The notes: generated by a model from the sequence alone, not told the origin. A stretch of 64,000 nt of DNA from Thermothielavioides terrestris NRRL 8126 (GCF_000226115.1 NC_016457.1:3534001-3598000), one strand, 5' to 3'. Positions 24,001 through 36,374 are shown, numbered from the stretch's first letter. Numbers and translations are program-made.

Positions 24001-26640
24001 AGAAGGGAGAGGAGTAGTTTGATACTTAATTGGTAGTAGTCGCTAGAAAGGTTATTAAGCTTATTAAACTCTCTATAGAGCCTTAGGACGCTAAGGCAAT
24101 GCCGTTTAGAGTTATAGATGCCTATAAAGACCTAGTAATAGTTTTTAGCTCTCTAGGATATTTAAAGGGTATAACTAAATAGGAACTAGAAAGGTAGGCT
24201 CCTCCCTACTCTCTATTCTATCTAGGGGGTATAGAAGTACTTGAGTATTGTAGCTAGAGTTTAGATAAGGAGCCTACTAGTAGTCTTTATACTCTAGAAC
24301 TAACTTCGGAGCTACGCTAGGAACGCCTAGACGGTTTTAGAGGGAGCGGCCCCCCTACTGATTATAGTACTAGCAGTAATAGTAGATTGGTAGGAACTAT
24401 ATTATCGAAGGCCCTTGATATAGTTATCGGAGACGTTAGTAGTAGCGTCGCTAGTAGTATAACTAGGAGTGCTAGCTAAGGTAGTATAACAGTAAGTACT
24501 ACTATAGTCGATACTTCTAGTAGTAAAAAGGAGGTCGACCGCCTTGGCGATTAGCTAGAGGCTCTAGACGACTAGGAAGACGTTTTAAACTATAGTTCTT
24601 AGCCTAATTCTAGAACACCTATAGCTATACTAGCAAGGGAGAAGCGTAAGTATATATATAAGGTATATGGACTACCAACTTGTTACTTAAGACGGATCTA
24701 TAGACAGTCTCCTAGCGGTGGTATAAGCGGAAGTGGCGGTCTAGTATACTTCGTAGCCCCTATATACTATAAGGAGTGTATCGACGTACCAGATTAGTAT
24801 ATATAGCATTCGTTCAGCTACACATTTTTAGATGACTCTATAATCGCTCTGTAGGAGGGCGATAGCATCTAGTACCGTATATTATATACGGTTTTCATAG
24901 CGGTAGTCCACCAACATTGTAACGTATATCCTAGGGCAACGCTAAGTAGGCCCTAAGTATATTTTAACGACCTTACTAAGCTTCCTAAGCGTTGGAAAGA
25001 TCTTATCAACTACCCTCAAGGGCCTAAATTTATTAAAATGGCTAAGGAAGAGATTTATAATCTCGTTAATAGGAAGATATAGTATAAGATTTAGCGTAAG
25101 ACCTTCAAAGGAAGACTACTCCCTCTAAAGTAGGTTTTCGTCTATAAGTTCAATTAGAATAGCAACCTTAAAAAGTACAAATCTCGTATCTATGTTCAAA
25201 GCGACTTTTAGAAGCTTACTACTTTATAAAGTACTTATATAGCTATACTTATAGTACATTTGTTCTATATAATAATAGCTATTGCTATATAGTTTAATCT
25301 TAAAGTTAAGTAGTTCAATATAGCGTAGGCGTTCTTAAATACGGACCTGCCTAAGGGTATTGTTTACAAGATACTTAAGGGGTTCGAAGAGCCTAGATTT
25401 CTTATAGAACTGTAGAGAGCTTTGTATAGCTTATAAGAGTCTTTGTTGCTCTAGTACCAAGAGTTCTCTAGTATACTTTAGAAGCTTAGCCTTATAGCTT
25501 TGTCTAAGGAGCTATACTTGTTCTTCGACTACTAACGGCATATACTTATACTGTTCTATATAGATGACTACCTAGTCTTCTACTATAGAGACTATACGAA
25601 GATAGCTTAGAGGATTATCGACGCTTTAAAAGCGAAGTACAAAGTGTATAAAAAGGGGGATATAGCTTGGTTCCTAGGCATTAGGGTGATCCGCGACTAT
25701 ATATAACGTAAGATCTAGCTCTGCCTTGACTAGTATATCGAGAAGATTGTAAAGCGCTTTGGTCTTACGGATTAAATCACCTTTCTAAGTATCCCTCTCC
25801 CTATAATGGAACTCTATAAGTTTACTAGTACTACTATTTAAATATAGATCAAGTTGTTCTAGGAGCTTGTTGGATTACTACTCTACGTTATAGTCGTACT
25901 ATATACGGAGGTCGTGTTCTTAGTATTGTTGCTCTTATACTTCCTAACGAACCCCTTAGGGATATACATTGATATTATAAAGTATATAATCTCCTACGTA
26001 TTTAGTATACGCTTCTTCGCTATTTAGTTCGAGGGTATACTATAGGATACTGCTTCTACGTAAATCTTACTTATTATAGGGGACACGTTGTATATAGATA
26101 ATCCTAATATATATAGGTCGTTATAAGGCTATCTTATCTCTCTATTCAGTAGGCTTATTTATTAGAAGGCTATATACTAGGATATAGTCACTACCTCGTC
26201 TATAAAGGCGGAGCTCCTCGCTTTGTCTACTATAGTACAAGAGACAATAGCGTTCAAGCGTTTCCTTAGTGATCTACAACTTAAGCTAAGTATATCTTAG
26301 ACTATATTCTATAACAATATATAGACTATCTGGCTTATAGTAAGAGAGAACGAACGTATTAGTACTTACCTACGTTATATTGACATCTACAATATATAGC
26401 TATATTAGGAATATACAAAGGGATCTTTCGAGGTTATATACTTGCCAACTACTAAGATACCTATAGATAGGCTTACGAAGGTGTTGACTCGCTAGAAGTT
26501 TAAGCACTTTAGAGAGCTCTTTAACCTATAAGATATACGTTATATAGTTTAGAGAGACGATTAAAGGGGATAGGAATATAAGGCTTAAATAAAAATAAAC
26601 TAAATATAGGAGTATACATTGGTGTAAAATAGACTAGGGG
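21045..26640 (+). pseudogene. Element B gag-pol (Copia order), RIP-inactivated
   Basis: Plus-strand gag near 21,200-22,200, then protease and integrase regions (about 22,400-24,000), a variable Ser/Thr-rich linker (24,200-24,600), reverse transcriptase (about 24,950-26,000) and RNase H to about 26,560. Readable blocks include FNLKVKQFNI-like sequence near 25,290, LIELxRALYSL near 25,400, and FYIDDYLVFY near 25,553-25,582 with the catalytic aspartates intact. Almost all Gln and Trp positions are stops. No frame is long enough to make protein. Confidence 0.88.
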
Positions 26641-26678
26641 GTACTTATACTTATAAAACAATAAACAATAATGTAGAA

Positions 26679-27640
26679 CTACTTACTACCCTTTTTCTTT
26701 TTAGGAGTTATAGCAGCTAGTACCGCTACTACTATACTATACGCTAGCGCCTCTAGGTCAAAGCCTAGAGTAGCCTCCTTCTCGCTCTTGTCTTTATCCT
26801 TGTCCTCCTCTTTGCTCTCCTCCTTCTTAGCCTTTTTAGCCTTCTTAGACTTTTTAGTAGGTATAGCCGCCTTTGCCTTACCTTTGCCCTTGCCCTTAGC
26901 AGGTATAGGCGTACACTTATCGTTATCGTCGTCGTTATCTTCAGTGTCAGCGTCCTCGCCCTCTATAGCGAAGAGGGCGTATAGGGTAGCGTATAGCGTC
27001 TTCTAGTCCTACTATATATAGTTAGACTAGCTCTTTTCCTTTGTCTTTTCATTTATATTTATAAGATTAGGCTTAGGCTTCTAGCGCCCTTATATTAGGG
27101 CTAGAAAGTGCTTAGTAGTAGGGAGTATACTTATAGGGCTAATTTATTAGTATTATACGCCTTATAACTATACTAATAGACTTATATAGAGCGATACTTC
27201 TTACTATATATATAGTATATATATTAGGCTACTTTGCTAAGGGCCTCTTAGTACTCCTTAGAGCTCTTGCTATATATAGTGGACTTTAGGTAACCTAGGT
27301 AGGGCTACTCTCTTAGGGCGTCTTCCTCCTCCTTATTCTCTAAAGAGGAGAAGGAGAAGGAGGGGGGCGCTATATACTTAGAGAGGGTCTTTAGTATAGT
27401 AGGGGTCCTACTATAAGTGTTAGAGATATAGATATATACGCTATACTAGTTGGGCAGATTGTAGTATACTCACTTTTTACTAGCGCTAGCGCTAGCCTTG
27501 GTAGGGGTAGCTAGGAGTAGGGGAGGCTTATTCTTAGCCACCTTAGCGGCGTAGGCCTTCTTGAGAGTAGCAAGGCGAATAGAGGACGGTATAGTTGTTG
27601 TTGTCAATATTATTGTTGTTGCTAATACTACTACTATTGC
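26679..27640 (-). pseudogene. Element B antisense ORF between pol and 3' LTR
   Basis: Minus-strand counterpart of the element A antisense frame. The C-terminal part (26679 to about 26,915) is open and keeps the Lys-rich tract, the TLGFDLEAL segment and the AITPKKKKGSK ending, with the stop at the same place as in A. Differences from A include conservative K/E and V/A changes as well as RIP changes. Confidence 0.6.
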
Positions 27641-28239
27641 TTATAGTCTATAGAGGAAGAGTTTAGGAGTTGGTTTAAAGCGTACTTACTATAATTAAAT
27701 ACTTCTAGGAGTATAGCTATCGACTAGCCTATAGCATTGCGATATTGTCTATATAGTGTAAATACAACAATAGGTAGTAATAGTGGGTATATATTTAAGA
27801 CGTTAGGCAACAATAGCTACAATGGTATATATATAAATAATTACAATGCTCAATTATATAACCTATACCTACAATCGAGGCGATATAATTCAAGATATAT
27901 ATCTGAATAGAAGATAGGAATAGAATACACTATATAATTAGGAACTGTGTACAATGCGATTAATAGCGTTTATAACAATGCCAACGATAGCACCTCTAAA
28001 TATCAACTTTAGCGCCCTTAGGTCTAACTATATTTAGCGTAATATGCAATTTGCCAATGTATATACTACAACGCTTATATAATGGTGCATAGACAACTTG
28101 TACAATAGTAGCGGCTATACGCAATGGTAGGATCAATACTAGAGGCTATAGTTCAATGCGCCTAGCAGTGTAAGCTCTAGAGTCAGTGCCTAGTATATAT
28201 GTTCTATAGACAGCCTCTTAAGAGTCTGTCTAGGGGGTG

Positions 28240-28421
28240 TGTCGCGTGCTAGTGTATACGTGACTCTATCTGTTAGGCTCCTTGCGCTTAGGGGGTATAT
28301 GTCAGCTCTGCCTATATATGTATATAGACCTTGGCGCTCCTCCTACCTAGCTTAAGAGGAGCACCTCTCTCAATATATATGCCTCTATATCCTGTATAGC
28401 CCTACTTCGCTGCTCTCCTTA
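28240..28421 (+). repeat. Right (3') LTR of element B
   Basis: 182 bp; ends CTCCTTA, the RIP form of CTCCTCA. TTATC follows. Confidence 0.9.
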
Positions 28422-28426
28422 TTATC

Positions 28427-30370
28427 TTTATTATTCTCTGACCTTGCCTTGAATTTGACAAAGGCATTATAAACTTCGTCCTTAGTACAAAGTAGTTCTA
28501 CTTCTAGGAATCTAGTTCCTTTATCTAGAAAGGTTATAAAATATCGATATCTGTTATAGGTAGGTGTTTTGAAAGGGCTATAGAGGTCACTACTTATTTT
28601 ATCAAGGTATTTATATACCATTTTATTAGTTGATGCTCGGTACACCTTATTTCTAAAGAAAGCTTTAAGACAAACTTCACAACAGTGATCTTGATTTTTA
28701 TCTTTATTCTTCTTCTTTATATAAGTGTTGTTAGAAGAAATGTTTTTTATTAAGTTATCTATATTCCTTTTATTTAGATGTCCGAAACGTCTATATAGTA
28801 TCTCAATATCTACCGCCCTTTTGACGTGATTTATTAGAGGTAGATTTTTATTTTAGTTATTTATTATTGGGATATAGAATAATCCGTCTCTCTTTTCTCC
28901 TTGTGCTATAGTTCTAAAGTCTGATGTCCTTACTAAGTAGAGATATCTATTAGTGGTTATTGTCAACAACTATAGTAAGGCAGAGACACTGATTATATTT
29001 ATTCCTATCTCTGGGATATAGTAGTAGTTCTTCTAAGTGACTATAGTTATTTTATTTGTTATTGGATTAAAGAGAGCTGTTTTAACATTCCTAATTCCAG
29101 TTATATTTATTGTTGTTACTTTACCCTAAGCAACTTGTTTCTTTATAGGTTTGAATAAGGAGAAGAGTCTTCTAATAGCTATTACACTTATCTGAGCACT
29201 AGAATTAGCTATAAAGCTATCTAAGTATGCCTCTGGAGCTAAAGACTTTCCCTCCTTTTCCAATCTCTCGAACATCACTTAGAGAAGTCGATCTAGGTTA
29301 TTGTTATTAGTATCTGTTGCTAAGGAGGTATTGTTTATTATTAAAATATTAGGGTTATTTACCTCGAAGTAATCCTTCTCGTTATCCAAATCTATCTTGT
29401 TGATGTCGAGGCAGTCTTCGAATTCCAAATTGGTATCCGAATCATCATTGTTATTAGTATTCGTCTTGGCATCGGGATTTATAGAGGCCGAAGAGGGTTT
29501 ATTGGTATTAAGGACCAACGAAGAGCTAGAGCTAGCATTCGAATCCAAGTCCGAGTTATCTAACAAAGCCCGTTTTACGATAGCCAAGTGGATTTTCTTC
29601 TCTCTCTCATCTTTCTTTTTATTTAGCTTTTAGATAGCCTTCGAGGCAAGGGAGGATTTATATTTCTAGCCCTTCAGAGCTTTCTCTAGATGTAGAAAGG
29701 CACAGTTATTTATAGTATACCCAACGAGCTTATAGTAACTGCACTTTATCTTCTTCTCCTTCTTTCTCTTTACAATACTAAAGACTTAGTTATCCTTATT
29801 TGTATTATAAGAGATACCAAGCCTCCTAGATTCATCTAAAAGGCTGGCGGAGAGAGAATCAAAGGTGTAGGCATTAGGATTCTTTTAGAGGGTTTAAATT
29901 ATTGAGCTTACAAACCCTTCGAATTCCTCCGTCAAACCAAACAACACCTAAGCGATATTCGCTTCCTTAGAGAGTTCAACGTCCTATGATTTTAGGTCGT
30001 TAATACTCTCCTTCACCTTATTGAGGTATTTTTCTACCGAATCGAAGTTTTCCAACCGGCAGTTGAAATACTCCTTCAGTAGGAGGTATTTGGAGGTGAA
30101 GCCTTCGGAGTGATATAGCTCCTTATACCGCTCCTAAGCTTGGAAAGCGATGTCAATGCCCTTTATTTAGTAGAGAGGGCTATCTTCTACCCAAAGCTTT
30201 ATCTTAGCTAGTGCTTTCTTTTAACACTTTTCAGTATCGTTATTAGCACTCTCAAGGGCATCTTCGAGGCCGAGTTTTGTTAAGCAAGCCTCTATTCGAA
30301 GGGCCTATATAACATAGTTCTCTGCTCCCTTGAGTTTTTCGAAGGTATAGATCTTCTGTAAAGAAGCCAT
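28427..30370 (-). pseudogene. Element C: gag, protease and start of integrase
   Basis: Minus-strand frame from an ATG at 30370 (MASLQKIYTFEKLKGAENYV start). Gag is Lys/Glu-rich and contains a degenerate zinc knuckle near 29,720-29,760, in which the second Cys and the His both read Tyr, exactly what G-to-A or C-to-T change gives. An Asn/Asp-rich segment of 102 open codons (29279-29587) follows, then the integrase beginning near 28,600 (NRYRYFITFLDKGTRFLEV). It is cut by element B at 28427. Confidence 0.85.
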
Positions 30371-30514
30371 TGCCTCGAATCGGAACTTCCTAGTTAAAGG
30401 AAAGACCGAAGGAAGTTATCGTTTCCAATAGAATTTCCTAGGAAAAACTAAAGGAGACAGGATCTCGCAGTGAAGGAAATCCTTATTCCCAGATATAGCT
30501 CTAGGCTTATAACC

Positions 30515-31293
30515 TGTCAGAGAGACAGATTGTTATTATGCCGGAGGAGAGGGCTGGCACTAGAGGGCAAGTTCGGAGGTTTAGGAGGATGGTTTGGAAT
30601 AGGGAGGTTAATCGCAAGGATATAAGGTCTTTGGACCCCAGTACTAGTGTACTTCGTTATAGAGATAGCGTAGCACAGATAGTGATTACAGCATATATAA
30701 AAATAGATTGAAGAAGCAGAGGCTGCGAGTTCAACTTACAAAAGGATCTTATTAACAACAGGTTCTATCTCGCAAAGCTGGGAGGCATTGCATTACTATA
30801 TAGACGAAGAACTGTAGTACGTATCTTTAGCTTTGTTCGGCTTACCCAAATGCTTCGAATGCTCCGAATGCTCCGATATAGTTATAAACGCTTAGAGCTA
30901 GATCCGAGTATCCTATTAGGATTAAATTAGCTATATTCGGTTAAGTTATAAGAGTATAACGTTTAGATCTAGAGTATAACGTTTGAATATAAACGTTTAG
31001 ATCTAACGTCGTTCGGATCTAACGGCTTAACTCGGATCTAACGGCTTAAACTCAGATCTCCGACAGCTTAGACCTATTTATCTAGATTTGCTCTTAGTCG
31101 CTGTTAAACGTTAAGGTCGATAGCCTTTGACAGTTGTTATCAGTTATTAACAGTTGTTGTTAGCTATCTACGACTGCCAAAGTAGGAGCTTATAGTACTG
31201 CAGTAGTTATATTGTTAAAGAACCTTTAGAAAAAAGGGGTTTTATTATAGGGAAATGCTTAGTATTAGTTATTTATATTGTTATATATTAACA
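30515..31293 (-). repeat. Right (5') LTR of element C
   Basis: 779 bp partner of 17357-18136. CTATC target duplication follows at 31294-31298. Confidence 0.9.
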
Positions 31294-31298
31294 CTATC

Positions 31299-33000
31299 GT
31301 CTTAGCTACTTTGAAACGTGGGGGGAACTACCCTACCTGTAGGCATCTAGTGGCCAATACGGCTAGGATCTAGGCTAGCGGTTGGCTATAGGCCTTGAGT
31401 AGGCTAGCGGGTAGGAGGTCTTCTCCTAGGGCCTTCTATAGGGCGGTGCCTTGCAGGGCTCGGCTAATGTCTTTGAGCATTACCCTCTGTTCGATAGTAA
31501 ACTAGCTAGGCTAGTCCTAGGCAAGGCTAGGGTCTTAGATATTAGAGAGGTCGATAGGTGGGTTCAGGAAAAACCGGCCTGCAAGGGCTTGGGCCTTAGC
31601 CTCGAAGGTAGTTAGGCTAGGGGCCCCCTAGGCTACTTGGAGGGCTAGGAGCTTAGGGGGGTCGACAGGGGTATAGCTCTTGAGCTGGGCCCACTTTTCT
31701 AGCCTCTATAGCAGAGCCTGGTTGTTGCTAGCCTCCTAGAGGGTAGCCCTCTAGTTGGCTGTCTTAGAGGCCTTGATAGCCCTCGATAGCGCCTTGGTAG
31801 CCCTGTTGTAGCTTGTCCAGTGCTCGGGGGTAGGGACTGTCTTGTAGGCCCTCTTAGCTTGCCTAGCCTGTTTTCGAAGATCTTAGATCTCTGGGGACCA
31901 CTATGGGGCTTGGAAGCCTTGGCAAGGCCATTTCTAGGGGGTAGTGCGGTTTACGATAGCCTATAGCTCGGCTATTAACTTGTCGAAGGCCTCTTGTAGG
32001 CTTTGGGCCGTTGTAGCCTATCTAGCAAGCTCGCCTAAGGTAAGCCCTATTATAATAGGCAGGGTCTTCGCTTCGGCTTCTACCTCGGCCTTTCGCATTA
32101 TGCCCTAGGCCTACCCTATTGGATAGCTATCCTAGCACCCTCTAGGCCTAGATACTAGGGCTTCGAGGGCCTTGGGGTAGTGGTCGGACCGCCCCCTAGT
32201 GTTTCGGCTATAGTAGATGCCTTATAGGCCTGTAGAGGCCTAAATATAGTCAATAGTCGATGGCTAAGCAAGCTAACGGCATTGGGAGGCCTAAGTTATA
32301 GCCCTATAGGGCGTATAGAGCTCAAGATCCTACTAGATAGCTAGATTAAGCAGCTCGTCGGCCCTTCGATCTAGCCGGCTATACTAGTCCCAACAAGGGT
32401 GGTGGAGGTTGAAGTCCCCCGCTAGGACCATAGGCACTATAGGGGCGGGCAGCTATAGGAGCTTGCCTAGCACCTCCTTAGAGTCTAGAGGGTTATAGAC
32501 CAACTAGACCTTAAGGCCCTGCTCTAGCCGGACCTAGCACCAAAGATCCTCTGTACTATAGTCCCATTGGCTAACCCTATAGCGCTTGGTAATATATAGG
32601 GCTGCCTAGGCCTTAGGCTTATAGACCAAGTAGTATCAGGAGCTTTAGGGGCAGTAGGTCGACTTGGTAAATGGGTTAATCCACGGCTCTTAGATAGCTA
32701 GGATATCGAAATCGGACTTCTTAAGCAGGGACTCGATCGCCTCTTTACTGCCCTAGGTGTTCTACAACAGGATCTATATAGTTATAGCGCCATTGGGTAG
32801 TCGAGAGTGGTTGGCTAGGTTAGGCTCTGGGCCTCTAGTTGGCTAGGTAGTTGGCTAGGTAGCTAGCAAGGTAGCTAGCTAGGGGGTTGGCTAGGAGGTT
32901 GGCTAGGCTAGCTAGCTTGAAAAGCGAAGCCCTAGGTGGGAATTGAACTCGCGAAGTTGTAGTCGAGCTAGCGCTATATTGGGTCCTGAGCTATATCCTA
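31299..33000 (-). pseudogene. LINE ORF2, endonuclease and start of reverse transcriptase
   Basis: The minus-strand frame shows an apurinic/apyrimidinic-type endonuclease: a VLAGDFNLHHPCWD block near 32,385-32,430 and an STIDYI block near 32,245-32,265, the usual GDFN and S-x-D motifs of LINE endonucleases. The linker and the first reverse transcriptase block reach 31299, where element C interrupts. RIP stops throughout. Confidence 0.85.
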
Positions 33001-33026
33001 GGTTGCAACCGCTATACCACTAGGTC
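32929..33026 (-). other. tRNA-like sequence inside the LINE
   Basis: On the minus strand GACCTAG and CTAGGGC can pair as an acceptor stem (six of seven). TAGTGGTATAGCGG resembles an A box and GAGTTCAATTCC resembles a B box. An ACTACAAC loop could be a mutated anticodon loop. The stem around the B box is broken at positions explained by C-to-T or G-to-A change. It lies between ORF1 and ORF2 of the LINE. It may be a captured tRNA or SINE fragment; not a functional tRNA. Confidence 0.4.
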
Positions 33027-33049
33027 TACTGCAAGGCTGTTTTAACGGC

Positions 33050-34370
33050 TAGGCTAAGCTAGGGCTATTAGGTTCAACTAGGCTAAGGGCAAAGATCCGA
33101 CCGTCATCTTAAGGCTAGTGGCTAGGCCTAGTGGCTGAGGCCTGAGCAAAGGTCTAGGGCCGGTAGGCGTAGGCCTCCTAGGCCTTAGCCTTGACCTGAA
33201 CCCAGGCTGGGCAGCCCCTGTCCTAAGCCAAATGCTTTCTACTATAGGCTAGGCAGTGGGGTAGCCGAAGGCCTTTGTGAGTAGAGTAGTCCGTCTTAGC
33301 CTGCCCACCTTCCTAGCTATAGGCCTTGGTTCTATAGCTAGGGCATAGGGCTTCCTTATAGCAATAGCGTTGGATATGCTCCCACTTCTAGCACTTGAAG
33401 CACTAGGTAGGGTTTAAGGTTGGCTAGTATAGCTCGTAGTCGAATAGCTAGGCCCTCTAAAGCAGGCCTTCTTTATAGGCCTTTGTAGCCTTAAATTAGT
33501 CGGCTAAGGCAATAAGGATTGTGGCCCTAGTATAGCCCTTAGCCACTAGAAGCCTAAATTTGACCTTGTCAACGCTCTAGAGGCTAATTTCCTATTAGAA
33601 AGTAGCCTCTAAGACCCCCTCTAGGTCCTTGTAGTATACCCCTTTGACTAGGATTGTAAAGGTCCTTATAGCCTCTTAAGCCTATAGGCTAAAGGCCTTT
33701 GGGACCTACTTTTCCTAGTTGGCCAAATACTATTCCTTAGTAGCTAGGTCCTTAAAGGTTAGAATAATATCTCTACTAGGGAGCTTCTAGGCCGCTATAG
33801 CTCTATTAGGCCTTTCCAAGGCTTGGTTAACAGCTTGGATCACCTAGGCCAAGGTCCTCTTAGCTAGTTTAGCTAGTATACTGGCCCTATATATTGTGAG
33901 CTCTCTAGTAGCCCTGGGTAAGACTACTTTTTAGGGGGCAACAGAGTCCTCTAGAGGGGCTCCTATAGCTATATTAGCCTAGGTTTAGGCCTGTGGCTTC
34001 CATTGGTTGGTTTCTATAATGACCTTTTTAACCTCTTTGGCTATAAGCTTCTATAGGCCTTGTTTAAGCAGGTTCGCAGGCCCTAAGGCAGGGCCTTCGG
34101 CTTGACCGCTAGCCTAGTAGGCCTCCTTTAGCTTGCTTATAATACCCTAGGCCTAGGCCTTTGCTTTGGCTAGCACTAGGGCTAGCAGGCTACTCTAGAG
34201 GCCTTGAATTTCCCTCTAGGCCTAGTAGGCCTTTAGCTAGGCTTATATAGTTGGGGGGGGGCCGGCTTAGGCTAGCCTTCCTTCTTTAAGCGTTGTGGGG
34301 GCAGGGTTGTTGGCGCCTATCGCTTGGCGGCTATAGTCGGCGTTGCTAGCCGTTAGCAGGTGTTGGGGCC
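33050..34370 (-). pseudogene. LINE ORF1 (gag-like) with CCHC zinc knuckle
   Basis: The minus-strand frame contains CFKCWKWEHIQRYC near 33,360-33,405, a CX2CX4HX4C zinc knuckle with intact ligands, typical of fungal Tad-clade ORF1 proteins that bind their RNA. The rest is Leu/Ala-rich with many stops. Confidence 0.75.
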
Positions 34371-34374
34371 TAGA

Positions 34375-34609
34375 CTAGCCCAGTAGGGCGGGTAGGTTAT
34401 GTGAGGGCGAAAAGTCTGACCGCCGGTCGGCCGTTGCTAGATTGCCCTGTTTTCTACCACCTTCTACACTCGCGCAATGGGCTGCGCGCAGTGGTGGTTG
34501 GTACGGCTGGATAGGGCTCGGCGAGAGCTTTCGAACGGTGGTGGTTTTGAAGGGTTTGTCGGCGTTGTGGCAAAGATGCAAGCAAGCAGAAAGAAGAGAA
34601 AAGTTATTA
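34375..34609 (-). other. LINE 5' end, free of RIP
   Basis: GC-rich, with normal CA and TG dinucleotides, in contrast with everything to its left. Probably the LINE's internal promoter and 5' leader, plus the start of ORF1. The minus open frame 34375-34581 (68 codons) may include the native ORF1 start. Confidence 0.6.
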
Positions 34610-36023
34610 TATATTGTAATGACCTTCCTAAGTTTTAGTACCTAGATATAGTAAATGTTAGACGCTCTATATCTAACAAGATACCTAATATACGCTTTAG
34701 GCTTAACCTTCCTAGTACACTTCTTAATCTCCTTTTTACGTTCCTTTGTTAGCGGGTATACTTGGTAGCTATATATATAAACGCTACCCTAGTTAGAGCG
34801 TAGGTTAGTATTTAAGGAATATACAAGACTAGGCTAATACTAGCGAAACCAATGCCTAAACTAAGAGTCGAGCACCTCGTTTAGTAAATAATAGTTACAA
34901 GTACGACTTAGGCTTATACTATATAAGTATATAGCTACAACTGTCGACTCTAGCTATAGATTCTAAGGAAGTCTAGCGCTTATAAGCATTGCAAGGCTCT
35001 TTATAATAAGTTCTTTACCTATACGTTCTAAACCGCTATTAGGCTCCTTAGTATCTAAAGGCGTAACCTCTAAGTCGATACCCTACTCCTACGCCTAGAG
35101 CTTATATACTATATATCCCTTAATACCAATGATACTAGTATTGCTATCTTGCCTAATCTTATAGATAGGCAGCTTAAATTAACATTTCACCTAGCGTTTA
35201 AAGTGGACAAGCTTATTATATATACTATTGTATATCTTATATATAAGTGGAGTTATAAAAAGCTTCCTACTATACTCGTCCTTGATAACTAGTAGCTAGT
35301 TCAAGCCGTCAAATGCCTTTGGAAAGTTGAACAGGTCCTAAAAGACCCTTTAAAATAGGCGTAGTAACAGCTTCGATAGTAGGTGGCGTAAAATAACCTA
35401 TTCCACATATACCTACGTATATACCTCGCATTCTAGCCTATAAGGCCTACAAATCTATATACCTCTAGCGTTTAAGACGAGATGTTCTAGCGCCTCTAAA
35501 CTCAGATAACTAGATCTAATATACTAGAGATCAGCTAGGTCTTCTCTCTCTAGGAGCAGGTCTTTAAAGGGCCTGCTCCTCCTAAAGTTCTTTACAACTA
35601 TAGCGCTTATAGTTACAAGTCTAGTAAAGCTTCTAGGGAGTACCCGAAGGGCATTAGAGTAGGAGGAAAGAGCATTGTATTATAAGAAGGTTAGGTTAAA
35701 CTTCTCGACTTATTGCCTAAATATAATACTCTTCTCCAAAGTTCCTTAATACAATATACAATCTAGACTATAGTACTAAGCGCCCTATACTCAAAGGCGT
35801 TTCTCAGAGACAATGTTAATATAAAAGCCCTCTATAATAGCAACGTTGTCTATAACAAGGTCCTTAGTGTTTAGGCTATATACACTGTTTAAAATGTTCT
35901 TAATAATCTATTTGCTATAGCTAGAGATTAGGAAGGATATAGTACTTGCCTCAATAGTCTTACTACTCGTTTTAACAAATGTACTAGGGATAAAGAGAGC
36001 CCTATTATTAATAAGATTGATTG

Positions 36024-36092
36024 TGTCACAACGGGCAAAAGGACATCCTTGCCCTGCAAAGGCCAGGGGCACCCTATATACTGTGCGCGACA
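36024..36092 (-). repeat. TRIM left (3') LTR
   Basis: 69 bp; differs from 36375-36443 at two positions, both transitions. Confidence 0.85.
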
Positions 36093-36374
36093 CACCCCCC
36101 AGACCTTGGGGGTCAACCACAAGGGCTGCCAAACGCACAACCAACTATAAGGGCTGCCAAACGCACAAGTCTCTGTTTTCCCAGACTCTCCGCTTTTCTA
36201 TAACCTCTCGCAACCAGCTCAAGGTCCCTATCAGCGTTGTACGCTAGGGCGTCGACGGTCTAAAACGAGCCGGTCGGACTGTAGTTCGAACTATAGACCT
36301 TTACGTATTGTGGCTACTATGCGCAGGGAACGGCCGGCGAGATGCAAGACCACTGCGCGAACCAGGCTCATAAC

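Larger units (their letters stand above)
20863..28421 (+). mobile_element. Element B: full-length Copia-type LTR retrotransposon inside C, plus orientation
   Basis: 182-bp LTRs (20863-21044 and 28240-28421) start TGTCG and end CTCA/CTTA, with TTATC on both sides; total 7,559 bp with no further insertion. It has a primer-binding site GTTATAAGCTCGG at 21045-21057 and a polypurine tract TAGGGGGTG ending at 28239. This is the innermost and therefore most recent of the large insertions, yet it is heavily RIP-mutated. Same family as element A, so it serves as the intact map for A. Confidence 0.93.
17357..31293 (-). mobile_element. Element C: Copia-type LTR retrotransposon inside the LINE, minus orientation, split by element B
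   Basis: LTRs of about 780 bp (17357-18136 and 30515-31293), both starting TGTCAGAGAGACAG and ending TTAACA, are flanked by CTATC. The primer-binding site at 30501-30514 (reverse complement begins GGTTATAAGCC) shows right-to-left transcription. Own sequence is 17357-20862 and 28427-31293, about 6.4 kb. The family differs from O and A/B: its LTR is four times longer and its protein sequence is Asn/Asp-rich. Its open segments are longer than those of O, A or B, so it is less heavily mutated and probably younger than its host LINE. Confidence 0.92.
15275..34609 (-). mobile_element. Element L: Tad-like non-LTR retrotransposon (LINE) inside A, split by element C
   Basis: Minus-strand LINE whose two halves are 15275-17356 (3' half) and 31299-34609 (5' half), about 5.4 kb together. 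The left junction shows an A-rich 3' tail (TTTTATTATT in plus reading), and TATATTG at 15268-15274 is repeated at 34610-34616 as the target-site duplication. The 5' half carries an ORF1 with a CCHC zinc knuckle and the start of ORF2 with an apurinic-type endonuclease; the 3' half carries the reverse transcriptase. This order fits the Tad clade of fungal LINEs. GC content is higher than in the surrounding Copia elements, but Gln and Trp codons are still lost. Confidence 0.88.

Noticed and set aside
21045..26640. Possible stop-codon reassignment or readthrough, since TAG/TAA stops replace Gln and Trp in an otherwise readable polyprotein
   Set aside because: The same change affects all duplicated elements and not the host genes, and matches C-to-T change at CA sites on both strands, so RIP is sufficient.
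26788..27006. Plus-strand Ser/Leu-rich open frame of 72 codons in element B
   Set aside because: It is the antisense shadow of the Lys-rich antisense ORF that is conserved in element A.
10848..28421. Large inverted duplication (about 4.4 kb arms) suggesting a chromosomal palindrome or rearrangement
   Set aside because: Each arm belongs to an LTR element with its own target duplication (GATTG and TTATC). Two insertions of one family in opposite orientation explain it.
35908..36247. Short open frames around the TRIM, suggesting a small gene
   Set aside because: They cross the TRIM LTR boundary and have no coding pattern. The segment is explained by a non-coding mini-element.
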